64,000 nucleotides of DNA from contig JASANH010000951.1 of NCBI GenBank assembly GCA_030248295.1, positions 62,001 through 126,000 on the forward strand, written 5' to 3'. The notes below the pieces were generated by a model. It did not search any database and was not told the origin of the DNA. It saw nothing but the letters and a program-made list of their open reading frames with translations. This document shows, one piece after another, positions 1 through 12,442 of this stretch. This DNA is from Mesodorylaimus sp. YZB2_4. Taxonomy: Eukaryota; Nematoda; Enoplea; Dorylaimida; Dorylaimidae. A program made the position numbers and the translations under genes. Numbering within the stretch: the first letter of the stretch is position 1; each line of letters begins with the position of its first letter.

Positions 1-2560
1 CAACGCCATCTTTTGTGAAGAACCTGATGAACAAAGTGATGCGAAAAATTTGCCAACTTTGTTATTTCTTTGACCCACCTCCACATAGATGACCATATTT
101 TAAGAACCCGTGAATGGATCAGCGTGATTTTTTGGATGGGCTCTATCAGCGGGCGCGGTAGCTTCCTGTTTAGCCCAGCCACACAGACGCGCAATGTTAA
201 GCGGGCAACTTTGATCGTTTATATCTCGACAACAAATTAACAAAAATGCACAAAATTATGGAGATGAGCTATGTTTGCCATGGCCGATGATCGTGCAAAA
301 TTTTTTTGGAAATGGCTCAGCCGTTCTAGAGATCCAAAATGCACGTTTTGCTGTTCCAGAGATGACGACGGAAGACGACGACGACGTAACGAAGTATTTA
401 AGACAAGTCCACAGTAATAACCACTGAAGCTACTGATGAAAAGTTTGGTTTTTCTGAAATCTCTCATATCGAGGGTTATTCTTTTGAGGGTGTGATTTTA
501 TGATTCGAGCTAATAAGTTTTGTATGCTCCAAGAACTCGATTTTAAGCACAGATACCACCAGCAGGTGGAATATTTTTGTTAGCCGTGCGGCGCGAAAGT
601 GCTGTTTTAGCCGTAGTTAGATGGCCAAGAAGGCAAGATGCGTGTTCTGTGTGATGTTATGCGATAAGAGAAAAATTCGTTGCTAAAATCTTTTGTGTGT
701 TAAGATTTTCAAAGGGTCGGGTCGGGTCGGATTGGATCAGGAGTGCTGTGCCAGGGTCGGCCAATTTTTTGTATGTGAAGCTGAACAGCTTGGGGCTGAT
801 CGTGAGCGGTTCTTTGTGGACGTTCGCGTGAACTTCCTCCGATTTAGTGGCTACTGAGGCTGCTAAGCTGTGATTGTGCATCAATATATTTGACGAGTGC
901 ACCCTTGCTGGACGCTCTAGAAGCGGAGCCATTGTCGGGATAAGCGCGGCACCGGAATGCCTTACCAATGTGAAAACTGCCCACCTATAGAAGTCATATG
1001 CAATAGACTACAAAGAGTGTAACGTGGGAACCTTTTTTGCAAGAGGTTCGCGTCAGCTAAGGATGGACTAGACGGCAAATATCTTATATGTATTCTGAAT
1101 TCTCAACCAAAGAACAGGTGCGAAAAAGTATTGGTATTTCTAAAAAAAACTGTTATCAGACACCCACAAAGTTAGCCCAGCCACTGTACTCTGGGTAAAT
1201 TCAGGACGAGACCAGGTTGGCTGGGCTCCCTCGGCGGCGTTTGTAAATAGTAGTGATCAAACAGAATCGCTAGTGATAAAAAGTGTAACAGGGCATCCCC
1301 CTGCCTCAGCTACTCCATTCAGGCAATTAAGAAATGGCAAACAGAGGCTGACAGTCATGAGTTCTATTGCAGTATGTTAGTCGCCCCAAACGATGCTATC
1401 AGCAAGCCGGCTCTACAGCAGCTAAATTTTCTGTTCTAGTGTCGCTGGCCAGGCTAAACATAAAGTACTCATACCCTCCTATGACAGCTGCGGCCTTACT
1501 GCAACAAGTCCTCACTGTTTCGCAGTTTTCAAGGCAACAGAGGGTCGCATTGCATTTCTCCAAAGTACGAATAAGGATGTTCATGCGGTACTAGCCTTTG
1601 GTGTAACACAGAAAGAAAAAAATCCGACAGGGAATCGACCCCATGACCTTACGAATCGATTTTACAAAAGTGTAATGCATCCAAGCATGCGTCGCCGAGG
1701 GAGCCCAGCCAACCTAGTCTCGCCCTGCATTTACTCAGAGTACAGTGGCTGGGCTAACTTTGTGGGTGTCTGAAAACAGGTTTTTTTAGAATTGAAATGT
1801 GCGGGAGTGTGCAGTACAAATTTTACTGATGCAGCTCATCCGGGAGGTACTCAGGCTACAAACTTCTTGAACTACATACGTATTTTTAGCTCAACAGTTC
1901 TTGAGATATCGGCGGATAAAGAAAGTCCTGTGGCTGTCGGTAGCTATCGCAAGTTTTATTATCCATAGATCGAAAGATTTTTTTTAATACAAACACTTTA
2001 ATTGAAGTTCTGCCAATAAGTTACAAAGGATAAACATCATGGAGCCACATTTCTGTCCTTTTTTATTCCCTGGATGAAATAAGACTTCATTTTCAGACTT
2101 ACAGTATTTCTCTCTCATCCAACACGGATTTTGAAAACGCGGGTCCTACTAGGCTTTGCCCAGATTTCACACTTCTGCTACTACAGCTTGGAAATTGCTT
2201 TGACCAAACATCCTGAAAGATACTTTGTGACAAAATAAATTCAGTTCATGACGTCAAACAATTTTCTGACCCAAAAGTTCTAAAACTGCGAGTGAAGCAG
2301 TTTCCAAACTGGCTGGTTTTTGGGTCAGACACACATGTAGTGGCTACTATGGCACCAGTTACCCAGTAAACATTGTCAAAACATCATTATCACTCTTTCA
2401 GTTTTATAATCTCCATACCCTGAAAGCTGGTACGGTACCACATCTTCCATGCACCCATAAAGCAAGAGTAGACAAATACCGGCATTGTCCCCCCACGTTC
2501 GTGTCATATCTTATCTCAGTATGAGCTGTCAGCCCATTCAGCTGTACGTGAACAAAACCT
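1..2560. other. Gene-free upstream region
   Basis: I see no exon with coding character and matching splice sites on either strand. Short open frames here have no recognisable domain. The only structured item is the MITE at 1138-1792. A short run of GGGTC units lies at about 717-736. Confidence 0.5.
1138..1792. mobile_element. MITE-like DNA transposon with ~103-bp terminal inverted repeats
   Basis: Bases 1138-1239 match the reverse complement of 1690-1792 with few mismatches. The ends are an A-rich tip beginning TTCTAAAAAAA, followed by a shared block containing CAGACACCCACAAAGTTAGC. The core of about 450 bp holds no transposase frame, so this is a non-autonomous element. The core also has a minus-strand GGGGTCGATTCC, which resembles a Pol III B box. 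I could not define a clear target-site duplication, so the superfamily is open. Confidence 0.8.
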
Positions 2561-2568
2561 TATATAAT
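2561..2568 (+). promoter_or_regulatory. TATA box of legumain 1
   Basis: TATATAAT lies 134-141 bases before the chosen ATG at 2702. Transcription would start near 2590, giving a 5' leader of about 110 bases. Position and match to the TATA consensus are the only support. Confidence 0.6.
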
Positions 2569-2701
2569 AGCTTTTTCTGACTTCACTCTGCAAGGCAGCT
2601 CTTGGCCGTTGAATTGTGCTCGTAGCTCTTGTCGCCTGGTTGACGTTTACTTTCGACGTGTGACTCGATTATACAAAACTTGTCGCTCTGCAGTTTGAGG
2701 A

Positions 2702-5700
2702 ATGGCTGCGCGATTGACTTGCATATGCCTCGTATTGGCCCTATGCCTGGCTACATTGAGTGTTAGAGCGCGTGGACCAAAATCGCAAGATCAAAAGCTA
2801 TGGGCCTTGCTAGTGGCGGGCTCGAATTACTGGTACAATTATCGTCATCAGGTAAGCTCAGTCAGACCTCTGTTTATCTGGGCTTTCTGAATGTCGCCAT
2901 TTATAGGCTGACGTATGCCACGCCTACCAGATTCTACACGCCCACGGTATCCCTGACGAGAACATCGTTGTCATGATGTATGACGACATAGCTGACAACG
3001 AACAGTAAGTGTGTGGGGGGAGGCATGGGTGGCCTATGCACGGTCCACATTGATTTTGAAAGCAATCGAAGCTGATCGTGAGTCTAAGCGCCTCGCACAC
3101 AGGACAGGAAGAATGCTCAGGAGTGATGGAAATTATGCTGCCACAAGTTACACACGCTAAAACTCTCCATCACAGATAGTAGTCTCGGCTGGTTGAAGGT
3201 GAGTCCCATGTGCTTATCGGCACAGGTATCTTGGCAGCGTTTCTTTGCAGCGTTTGACTTGTTGCCGCGGGCTGAAGCATTATCAAAGAATCTGACCTTT
3301 TATCAGCGTAAAGCTAGCGGTGCACTACCACACATTTACGAGTGCTGATGTGTTTGCTGTAAAGTCGTCAGGCTGCCTGGGACGAAATGCTGGGAATGGT
3401 TACAAATTAGCCGCATCAGTTTATTTGCAGGAACCCAACACCAGGCATTGTCATAAATCATCCAGATGGACATGACGTTTACAAGGGCGTTCCTAAAGAT
3501 TATGTGGGAGATGTAAGTACGCTACTTGACACCTAAGGCGTGGCCAGCTCAGCCAAACCAATAATTCTATTTTCAGGATGTAAACCCGCGGAACTTTATC
3601 AATGTTCTGACTGGAAACAAGGCAGCCATGCAGAACATTGGCAGTGGAAGGGTTATTGAAAGGTACGGATAGTCTGCTACTCAACTTTCACGTACAAAAA
3701 ATTAACCCAAGGCCATGTCTTGTGGTTTTAGTGGACCAAACGACCACGTTTTTGTCAACTTCGTTGATCATGGCGCTACTGGCATTCTTGCCTTTCCCAC
3801 TGGCGAGGTAAGCTAAAAACCAGCAGACACTATAAATACCTACTCATTTAGTTTTCCCCAAGATCCATTGGTTAAATATAATTCCCCTCCCTTTTTAAAA
3901 GTTTCTCCAGGGTAGTGTGGTTACATGCTTAGATACTGGGACAGATACCCTGCCATGATGGAGAGGACAAAGAAGTAGGAATTTACCTAACTGTATGCTC
4001 ATTGAGGGGTAAATTTATTACTTGCCATCCAGTTCTAAAAAAAGAAACCATATCTGAATGATTTTAGCTTAGCGCCAAGCAACTGAGCGATGCATTGATG
4101 AAGCTGCATAATGAAAAACGGTATTCCAAAGTAAGGCTATAAAGTAAATTTGTTCTGGTGGCAATCCATAAAAACTTTTTTCCTGTAGCTTGTGCTGTAT
4201 ATCGAAGCCTGCGAATCTGGATCCATGTTCCGCAATATTCTGCCGAATAACACCAATGGTAAGCTATATTTCTTTAAGTCTATGTCTCACTGTTAGTTCC
4301 TGTCAAGAAATGCAATTAAATCTTGCTGAACTCTGCTTTATCGCTGAACGCTAGGTGCCCTGGAGATTTTGTGATTCAGGCGTTGGTCTATTGCTTAGGC
4401 CAGCAGCCCTGACTAGGAGGCCGTACTTCTATTCCGGCTGAAGCAGCAGCTTATTGAAAGCCCATTGTCGGAGTAGAAACTGATCTTCAGTCGCAGCTTT
4501 ATGTAGCGTCGCTGGTCTTGGACTAATGACTCTATTCAGGGGCGCCCCCCAACCACTCGTGGAACCCCTCCTTTCTTGCCTGTGATGTAAACGCCCTCGG
4601 CGAAGGTGCTTCAATGAAAGATGTCGGAGGAAAGCAGGCGTGATAATTCATTTCATGACCACCACTGAGATCTAGTGGGAAAAAGTCAGAAATCCCGAGA
4701 GGCCTTGGCACACAAGGCTACAGAAATCAATGAAAAACTTTGTGCTACACGTTCGTGACAACGAAACTTAGAAACTGAAATCTCTCACTCTATCAGGAGT
4801 GTTTTACTGATGTTCCGTTCTTGTAGTTTTCGCAACCACCGCAGCCGACTATGACGAAAGTTCGTACGCTTGCTACTACGATAATAAACGTGGCACTTAT
4901 TTGGGTGATTGGTACTCCGTCAACTGGATGGAAGATTCGGACAAGGTCAGCTCGTGATTTAATAGCTCAAATTATTAAAGCTAATTAGATCTTTTTCAGG
5001 AAAACATTGAGCAGGAAACTCTTCAAACGCAGTTTAAATTGGTCAAGAACATCACTACTACCAGTCACGTTCAGGAATATGGTGATCTTAGCATGGGGAA
5101 TTTGGTGGTTGGTGAATTCCAAGGCGAGCAGGAGGCACCACCTAAGATCGCCTCTAAGGTATTGAGGCTCTGCCAATCTTCTTTCACCATTTAAAAGTCG
5201 GCCTTACAATTTTCTCAGGTCCCATTCAGACGAGGCGCCCCCAGCTGGGACGTTCCCTTGGACATCCTCTACAAAAGATTGGGTGCAGCTAAAACTGAAA
5301 AGGAGCGACAAGGTCTCCGAAGTGAAATCGATGCCATGATCGAGGTAACGGCTATTTTAAAAAACTATTGCTGCTATTTTTTGTAAAAATTATTACAGAG
5401 ACGCAGTTATTTGGAGACTATCGTCAAGAAATTGGTCACTCGCGTAGCCATTTCGCGTGAACACGAAGAACGCCTGACAATGTCTAGATCAGAATATTTG
5501 ACCCAACTGGAGTGTCACCACAAGCTGGTCAAGGCTTTCAGCCGTCACTGCTTCGATTTTGGACGAGTAACTTTGTTTTTTGCTCGAAAACTGATGAAAT
5601 TTTTAAATAATTTTTTGCGCTTCCATTTCAGAATAGCTATGCTTTGAAGTACGCTTATATACTGGCTAATATGTGCGAAGATGGTTTGGACGCAGAGGAC

Positions 5701-5760
5701 ACTATTCGTACAATGCGGCAAGTATGCAAAGTGATCGACATGACTCGACGAGTCGATTAA
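2702..5760 (+). CDS. Legumain (asparaginyl endopeptidase) 1, 12 exons
   Basis: Cysteine protease of family C13 that cuts after Asn (or Asp at low pH) in lysosomes or secreted fluid. Coding exons: 2702-2851, 2907-3004, 3431-3512, 3577-3662, 3732-3807, 4068-4130, 4189-4258, 4827-4945, 5000-5158, 5219-5344, 5399-5566, 5632-5760. All introns are GT-AG and phases agree, giving 441 aa, close to the 433 aa of human legumain. A hydrophobic signal peptide covers about residues 1-23. Active-site residues are present: Asn42 in AGSN, His152 in VDHGATG, Cys193 in EACESGS. The C-terminal part keeps the paired Cys pattern of the pro-domain (CHH, HCFDFG, MCEDG, VCK). The start is the first Met before the signal peptide. 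It is a paralogue of the gene at 45.8-48.2 kb. Lengths and catalytic residues suggest a working gene. Confidence 0.95.
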
Positions 5761-5872
5761 AGAAGGAGATCAGTTAAAATAATAGTGACTCGATGATGAT
5801 TCTTGTGTATTTACACAAAACTTTGATAACGCGTGATTTTTTCAGATGTACTTTTTACAATTATCAGGATCA

Positions 5873-5878
5873 AATAAA
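5873..5878 (+). promoter_or_regulatory. Polyadenylation signal of legumain 1
   Basis: AATAAA lies about 112 bases after the legumain 1 stop codon. It is the first canonical signal downstream. Confidence 0.6.
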
Positions 5879-6011
5879 TATATTGATCAGCATACGATGC
5901 TTTTTGATGTTTTGCTCAGCATATAATGCCCCCATCCAGTCTATGCATACGTGACCTTTGGAGCCGCAGTGGTTCCGTTGCTTAGATGTTGGTCCGGCGA
6001 CAGCAATCTTG

Positions 6012-6398
6012 ACCAGTGTAATAGGCGTGGATCACTTATCTGCACCTATCAGTGCTCTGGTTCAGGGAGCTGGGCTGCCTCTTCTAGGTCAGGGCCAGAC
6101 ACGAGGCCGAGTGACTGGTTTGGTTTGCAGGAATTAGGGGGCGACTGGTATTGAGTTCCTGGTATGAATTGCAGTCTGGGCAATTCGGGCTCAGGATCAC
6201 CAGAACCTCCGTCAGGATCGACACGTGCGGCCGCCCTCTGAATTGTGAGCCTAAACGGCCCTTGTGTGTGGTTGACGAATAAACGATACATGAGGTGTCG
6301 TGGGCTACGCGGGTTCGTTCCTGTGGCTAAGGCCGTCCATTGGCTTGTGTTAGTTCGTCCTGGGATAGGCCAAGGATTTCATCAGGAGCCAAGTCTTA
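6012..6398 (-). repeat. Interspersed repeat A, copy 1
   Basis: This block matches 18304-18692 in reverse orientation over nearly its whole length. It ends (in its own sense) at GCCTATTACAC. Each copy keeps an open frame of about 80 codons: here 6291 down to 6049, sharing HTQG, RAAARVDP, LPRLQF and PGTQYQSPP with the other copy. A third, partial copy interrupts the Penelope-like element at 63.1 kb. I do not recognise the frame. It may be a piece of a transposon protein or chance. Confidence 0.8.
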
Positions 6399-6936
6399 TT
6401 CCAGCTGGAAATAGTACTGCAGTCTAGTAAGCCCGTTTTCAGAGAGGGAGTCAGTCTTCGATGTCAATTTAATAAGTCCGCCGCAGGCCTTGCGCACCTC
6501 AGCCGATTTCATAATCATTGTGCAGGACATGTCCTAAATTTAGGCCACTCAAATCACAATGATGTTGGATAGGACAGGATGTCCTAGTATCTTGGACATG
6601 CCCTACCTGATTGTGAAAGTGGCCTTGGGTGACTCACTCATTGAGATGCCAAGTGGCCGACGCTGACCAAACGAGTGGAGAATCAGGGCAGGACACTGTA
6701 CGAGAACGCAAACCAATCATAACGCACTCAAAAACATGCAAAAATTGTCGTGTAAGTCAACCCTCACTTTGATTGACTGATTTATAAGTTAATCTTGACA
6801 ATCACGTATTGTGCATTCAAAGGTCAAGACACACGCCAAAGCTGCGTAGAAGTCACCCAACGCAAAGTGTTCCTGAATTTATTTATTTATTTACAGTATT
6901 AAAAATTAAATTTCTGCCTTGAACATATTTCCAATA

Positions 6937-7440
6937 CAGTCGACCTCACTTAAGAGAAACCTGGATAACAGAAACATTCAGCCAAGGAAGACTAGTTTCG
7001 ACTCCACGATTTTATGTCCTATATTTTGCGGGCAGTTCAACCTTACTGAAGAGAAATCCGGGCAGGGAAATAATCTGGTAAGAGAAATGATTTTCTGAAC
7101 GGACTGAACTCCACTTTTACAACGCATAAGGAAACGTGGTTCATGGACTGGGAGCTAAAAACCTCATTTTGTTCTCTGATTCTCAGATTCTTGCCGTTTT
7201 GTTACTTATGATCATGTCTACAGTGCTTTATAAAAAGTCCCTGTCTTCACTTTTGCAATAATGCGTCATACTTTTGAATGGGTTAACAGCCAATCTGATT
7301 TTGTGTCAGCGAAGTGCCAGTTTTAAAAGAATCAATGCTATGATGTGACCTGTTACATGTAAACTCGGATATTGGAAGCATCGAATAACAGAAACTTTTT
7401 TGGCTGCCCTGACAGGTTTCTCTTAGGGCGAGGTCGGCTG
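6937..7440. mobile_element. Tc1/mariner (pogo-like) MITE with TA target duplication
   Basis: The left end CAGTCGACCTCACTTAAGAG at 6937 matches the reverse complement of the right end at about 7412-7440 over roughly 27 bases. TA dinucleotides flank both ends (6935-6936 and 7441-7442), the hallmark of Tc1/mariner insertion. The 504-bp body has no transposase frame but repeats an AGAGAAA motif. The terminal CAGTCGACCTC is shared with the shorter element at 24880-25038. Confidence 0.8.
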
Positions 7441-7474
7441 TAATAAAATCTCGAGAATGCAAATGATCGATTGT

Positions 7475-7660
7475 GAGACGCCTCCCCCACTTGGTCGATT
7501 CCCCCACTGAGACAACTCCCCACTGAGACAATTCCCCCACTGAGACGATTCCCCCACTGTGTCGTTTCCCCCCGCCGTGCCTGGTGGGGGAACGACTCAC
7601 TGAGACATGCGACGTTTCCTCACTGAGATGAGTTCCCCACCATGTCGTTTCCCCCACCAT
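7475..7660. repeat. Minisatellite of ~17-20 bp units
   Basis: About ten degenerate head-to-tail units built on CCCCCACTGAGACGATT, with variants ending in GTCGTTT or GACAACT. It starts just after the pogo-like MITE. Unit lengths vary and no unique spacers occur, so it is a minisatellite. Confidence 0.8.
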
Positions 7661-10514
7661 CAGTTTTGAGAAACTGCGGCTATTAAAATTTTGAGTCTTT
7701 TAATGGGAGTAAGTACTCATCCACAACTCTTCATCGCTTATCATAGAAGACATGAAATATGCCTCACATACTCCACGATTTTGTTGAATCATCGTTCGAC
7801 TGCCATGCTCCGAAAGCCATGTTGTGGTAGGGCCTAAAATGCTTGCTTCACGTTTGCTCCTTGGACCACGCTTGCCTGGTTCAAGGGCAAAGAAGACGAG
7901 CCTAATGTATGGCGAATGAGAAAACTATTTTGCCAAAATCTGCAGCTGTCATACTGGTGAATTCACCCAAGTTCCACTGCCTAAATTTATGTCTTCTGTT
8001 TTTTCCCGATTCACAGTGAGGTAGTTCTATCCGTACATCTGGATTTGAAACATGCATTCATTGGCACAGAAAACCTGGTTTGTATTACACAACCATCACA
8101 TTCGGGATGGCTGAGTAATACGACTGGGTCCATATTACTGGAGGGAGGAACCAGTGGAGCCTTTGCACTACACCAAAAACCCAGGGCGACCAATCCCTAG
8201 TCCATGGCTGAAACATCATCCTGACGGGTGACGCCAGCTGCCAGCTCCGTGCGCAGGATCGATTGTTAGTCGAGCATTTACAGATGATCAGATCGCTTTT
8301 CTCAAAAGGCAGAAAAAAAGCGTCTTCGATGCTCGTCTGGCAAACGGAGCCGGCAGCTGGAGGTATCATCCGCTACGGTGATGATCCCAGCTGCCAGCAT
8401 GGTGGTGTTTTGAAGTGGTGCAAATTCTGACAGCTCACTCGGTCGAGTAATACATAGCCAGACGGAGAATTACAGTTTCAGGTAAGGGATCAAAGTTTGT
8501 GCCATTTCACCCCACACAAAAAGACCAAGATGATTACTAAAGCCGACAAAGCAGGTCTTTAAGTTTCCTACCAAAAATGTTACTTTTCCTCGCACTGTAC
8601 TACACGGTATAAAAAAATCAGCTACAGTGCGAAGTTTTGTCGTCAGATATGCTGAGCAAGTACTGTACCGCTGCACCAAAGCGTGTTCGCCGTTAAGTTC
8701 TGCGTAATACCATCGATGAGGTTGACTTATGGCATAAGGACATTGGGCAACAGGGGCCCACTGTGTGGTGAAACTGTAGAACTTACCTGATATACTGTAT
8801 CACTAGGTCGCAGGTAATCGGGGCATCCTGCTAGCTATTCCCAGTTCTTGCTAAGGGCTAAGGATTTCTTTTACATGAGTGTGTATTAAAAAAATTTTGT
8901 CACTGGCAGAATCTTTTGGGGTCCATATCAAGTTCTAGAAAGTAGGTAGGTAGCGGAGATGCGCAAACTTGTCCCAGTTATGGCGTTTGACTCTGTTCGC
9001 TCGGTGCACGTGAATGGTAAGGCCTTCAGCAGTACTCGCACACAACTCTCTCTCACATCGCCTAATTTGACAAACAGGAATTGTTTCAAAGTCTACTCAT
9101 CACGAAAACATTTGATAGAAGAATGTGAGAAACTATGAGGCTGGGCAAAGTCTAAGATATCTGTTCAAGTGTGACCACAAACCTGGTTTATCACACAAAG
9201 ACTAGTTCACAAAGACTTGCTTACAAAGACTAGTTCTCCTTTGGTTGGCTGATCGAGGAGTAATCACAGTCCTCGTTTCTCAGTGACTACCTACGAGAAC
9301 GCCTGCAGGCATCTTCTATAGTGCGAGGTCAGAGCATTGTAAGTGCGCACTACCCCGCTCATATTGGGAGAGAAAACATTTGCGTGTTTGAATGCAATCG
9401 CGTATTGAAAAATGTGCACCAAGTTTCTTAACTGCTTACATGTACAGTTTTCGATACTGTAAGCGTTCGATTTTGTCCAACTCGAATACGCACTTCTCCT
9501 GGATGTACTGTAGGTACGTCGACCGAAAAAGACTTACAGTTAGTCCCTGGCAGTCGCATGTTGCGATTTTTGCACAAGATTAAATGGACTCGCAGTTACG
9601 TATCGTTTTCGATTTATTTTGCTCTTGAGTGGGTGGCTTGGAAAGTCAAAATAATAAATACCCGCGTACACTGCGCGGTGTGTAGAGTTGTATAGCTGGG
9701 CTAAAACCCTCCCAGATTTTATTGGCGGGGAACCATTAAAAAAATTAAAACAAAAAGTATCCCCCCTCCCCCCACCCGAATAATCTCCTCCTCCTGGGCG
9801 GGATTTTAGAGAAAAGCCTTGGGGTTTATTTTGAAAAATGCGATTGTTTACTGGAATTATTCGCAAAGAAAATGGAGCCTTCCGGTGGCGCGACTAACTC
9901 ACGTTCACGCATCCGATACAAACAACATGAAAGGATTCATAGCCATCTGTCTTTTTCTCCTCAGTAGTTCTCACTTCTGGTTGGTATTGTGATGCATGAT
10001 GGCTAAACAAAGCGTCATTTAGCCACGAGGTGCCAGGCATGTCACTGCGCCCAGATTTTTCGCAACCAGTCATCGTGCTGACGTCACGTCCGATCATCAC
10101 TCTAAATCTGCTTACTGCCTGGGGCGGCTGCTTGTCCAACTTAGGTCCTATTATTCTTCGATATGGCAATCGGTTGTTTGTACAGTGCCACTGCGCTCCA
10201 GGACATCAACATAGTTGTGTATTCGCTATCCCCTTTCTGGGCGTTGGTAAAATCCACTACCTGCGCCCACTTCGCACACTTGCCATGGGAACCAGTTTCC
10301 AAAAATGCGCCTTGCATGAACATGTCAAAACAAGAATACGTTTGGTCTGTGTGCCTAAAAATTGAAACCAGCACTTCAAACCTTAGTCGTCATTTTAGTC
10401 GGTTGACAATACTCTTATTTGTATCGACGACACTTTGTGCTACCTCTCGCACCCAGGTACACTGCAGTCCGTTCGTGCTTGGCTATATCATTGAAATTGA
10501 CACGAGTACTAATC
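7661..10514. other. No gene recognised
   Basis: No reading frame here shows coding character or a known domain. Contents seen: repeat C at 8140-8260, an imperfect inverted repeat (CCAGCTGCCAGCTCCG near 8232 against CGGAGCCGGCAGCTGG near 8345), and a short tandem of CAAAGACTAGTT near 9196-9238. The 5' end of the ammonium transporter mRNA must lie in the last part; no TATA box is evident. Confidence 0.5.
8140..8260 (+). repeat. Interspersed repeat C, copy 1
   Basis: The stretch around CTAGTCCATGGCTG...CATCATCCTGACG...CAGCTGCCAGCTCCGTG aligns with the reverse complement of 60664-60850, with the same order of blocks. Similarity is moderate and the ends are not defined. Confidence 0.5.
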
Positions 10515-12442
10515 ATGACGACCCCTCCTGTATCGCCCAATCTGACTCTGGTCAATGCCAGTGTGGCAAATGCAACAAGTTCACCGAAACCAAGTTACAA
10601 TGACGGTGATATCGCGTGGGTGGTGGCTTCGACTGCTCTGGTCTTCATCATGATACCCGGCCTGGCTTTTTTCTATGGTGGAATGGCGAGATCGAAAAAC
10701 GCGCTGTCCTTGATTTTGGTGGTCGTGTTGTGCATGGCTGTGGTGTCTGTTCAGGTGAGCACGGGGTGTAGGGCAACACGTACAGCATGGCACACCAGCA
10801 GTGAAGCCAGACTGATCACCTAATAGTCATCAATTTCTTGTGACCATGAACTGAATTTGTTATCAGGGAATTTCAATTTTAGTGGTGGATCTGGGGGTTC
10901 AGCCTGGCGTTTGGTCCGAGCACATCTGGATTCATTGGAAATTTGGATCATGCCTTTTTCATCAATGTTTGGGACCAGCCTGTTCCATCACCTAATATCC
11001 CCATGCTGTTGTTTGCCATATATCAATGCTTGTTCGCCGCGATTACACCGGCTCTGGCTCTGGGATCAGCGGCTGAACGAGGCAGGATTGTACCCATGAT
11101 TGTCTTCACATTCATTTGGAGTACCCTTGTGTACGATGTGATAGCATGCTGGACATGGAATACGGATGGGTGGAGTAACGTAATGGGAGGACTGGATTTC
11201 GCAGGTATGAAAAAATATTCCTGAGTGGACGCTGGTTTTTCTCTTTTTTTATTGGGTCTACGATTAGCTTGTCCCCTCGGAGGGTTACGAGCCGTGTTTC
11301 TAATCGAACATGGCATAGGACCTTACAAAAATTCCTTTATTATCGTAAACTTCTTCTCGGTTATGGGCCAGCAGAGGCTGAGTCTCACGATTATCCTTTC
11401 ACTAATCTCAAAACCAAACTAGTTTCACCCTTGCTGCGGGCCGTTTTACTTCACCTACCATCTACCAAATATGGGCATCCTGTTTTAATTTTTAGGCGGC
11501 ACCCCTGTGCATATTTCGTCAGGCGCGGCCAGCTTGGCCTATTGCATCATCGTTGGCAAGCGTCAAGGGCACGCGTCTGATTTTAAGCCCCACAACATCG
11601 CCAATGTGGTACTGGGCACTGGTCTGCTGTGGTTCGGCTGGTTCGGCTTCAATGGTGGCTCAGCTCTGGCCGCTAACATGCGCGCCATCTTAGCCGTAGT
11701 GGTCACCAATCTGGCCGCAGCCTCTGCTGGTATCACCTGGGTCTTGATCGATTACGTCCGTGAACGTAAGCTATCCGCTCTGGGTTTCTGCTCCGGCGCA
11801 GTTGCTGGTCTGGTAGGCATCACACCAGCTTCGGGCTTCGTGGCCACTTGGCCAGCTTTTGTGATCGGAGTGGTGACTGGAGCCGCGTGTAATGTGGCGT
11901 GCAAATTGAAATCACGGTTGGGTTTCGACGATGCGGCCGACGTGTTCGGTGTGCATTGCATCGGTGGCCTGTGTGGTAACCTGATGACAGGATTCTTCGC
12001 TCGAAAGTCGGTGGCTCTGCTGGACGGCACAGTGATCAAGGGCGGATGGCTGGATCGTCACTGGATGCAATTCCTGTACCAGCTGGCCGATTCGGTGGCC
12101 GGTTTGTCCTACTCGTTTGTAGTCACCTACATCATCCTGACCATCATGGATCGCATTCCTGGTTTCTCCTTGCGAGCTGATGTGGAAAGCGAGGCCAGGG
12201 GAATGGATCTGGCAGAACTGGGCGAGCTGGCCTACCAATACGTCCAGCAAAGAATGTCTATTATTGCGCCGAGCCCGAGTGGTGGCCGTATTTCCAGGTT
12301 CAGTGGCTCGAGCCAAGTCGATACTGATACCCATAAAGCGCACATGGATGCCATAAAAGAGGTCAAGGAAACGAATGAGGCCAACGGGATAAAAAGTCCA
12401 AAAAGTCCGAAATCGATTTTTAAAATGTTTTTTAACAAATAG
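10515..12442 (+). CDS. Ammonium transporter (Amt family), 3 exons
   Basis: Polytopic membrane channel that moves ammonium/ammonia across the plasma membrane. Coding exons: 10515-10754, 10883-11204, 11496-12442, giving 502 aa, a usual length for animal AMT proteins. Family motifs appear in order: FYGGMARSKNALS (TM2 region), the LALGSAAERGR loop, GGTPVHISSG with pore His193, WFGWFGFNGGSA, DDAADVFGVHCIGG with pore His341, and a cytoplasmic tail starting near MDLAELGELAY. Both twin-histidine residues of the pore are kept. Hydrophobic segments fit the usual 11 helices with an outside N-terminus; that terminus has NLT, NAS and NAT sites for glycosylation. The ATG at 10515 is chosen because it begins just before this N-terminus. 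Introns rule out bacterial contamination. No AATAAA is obvious downstream. Confidence 0.95.

Noticed and set aside
1620..1660. tRNA gene on the minus strand (GGGGTCGATTCC)
   Set aside because: Only the B box is present; it lies inside the MITE core with no A box or acceptor stem.
7475..7660. Possible CRISPR-like array
   Set aside because: Units are adjacent and of varying length with no unique spacers, in a eukaryotic genome. It is a minisatellite.
10515..12442. Ammonium transporter as a bacterial contaminant or recent transfer
   Set aside because: Two spliceosomal introns and an animal-type C-terminal tail argue for a native gene.
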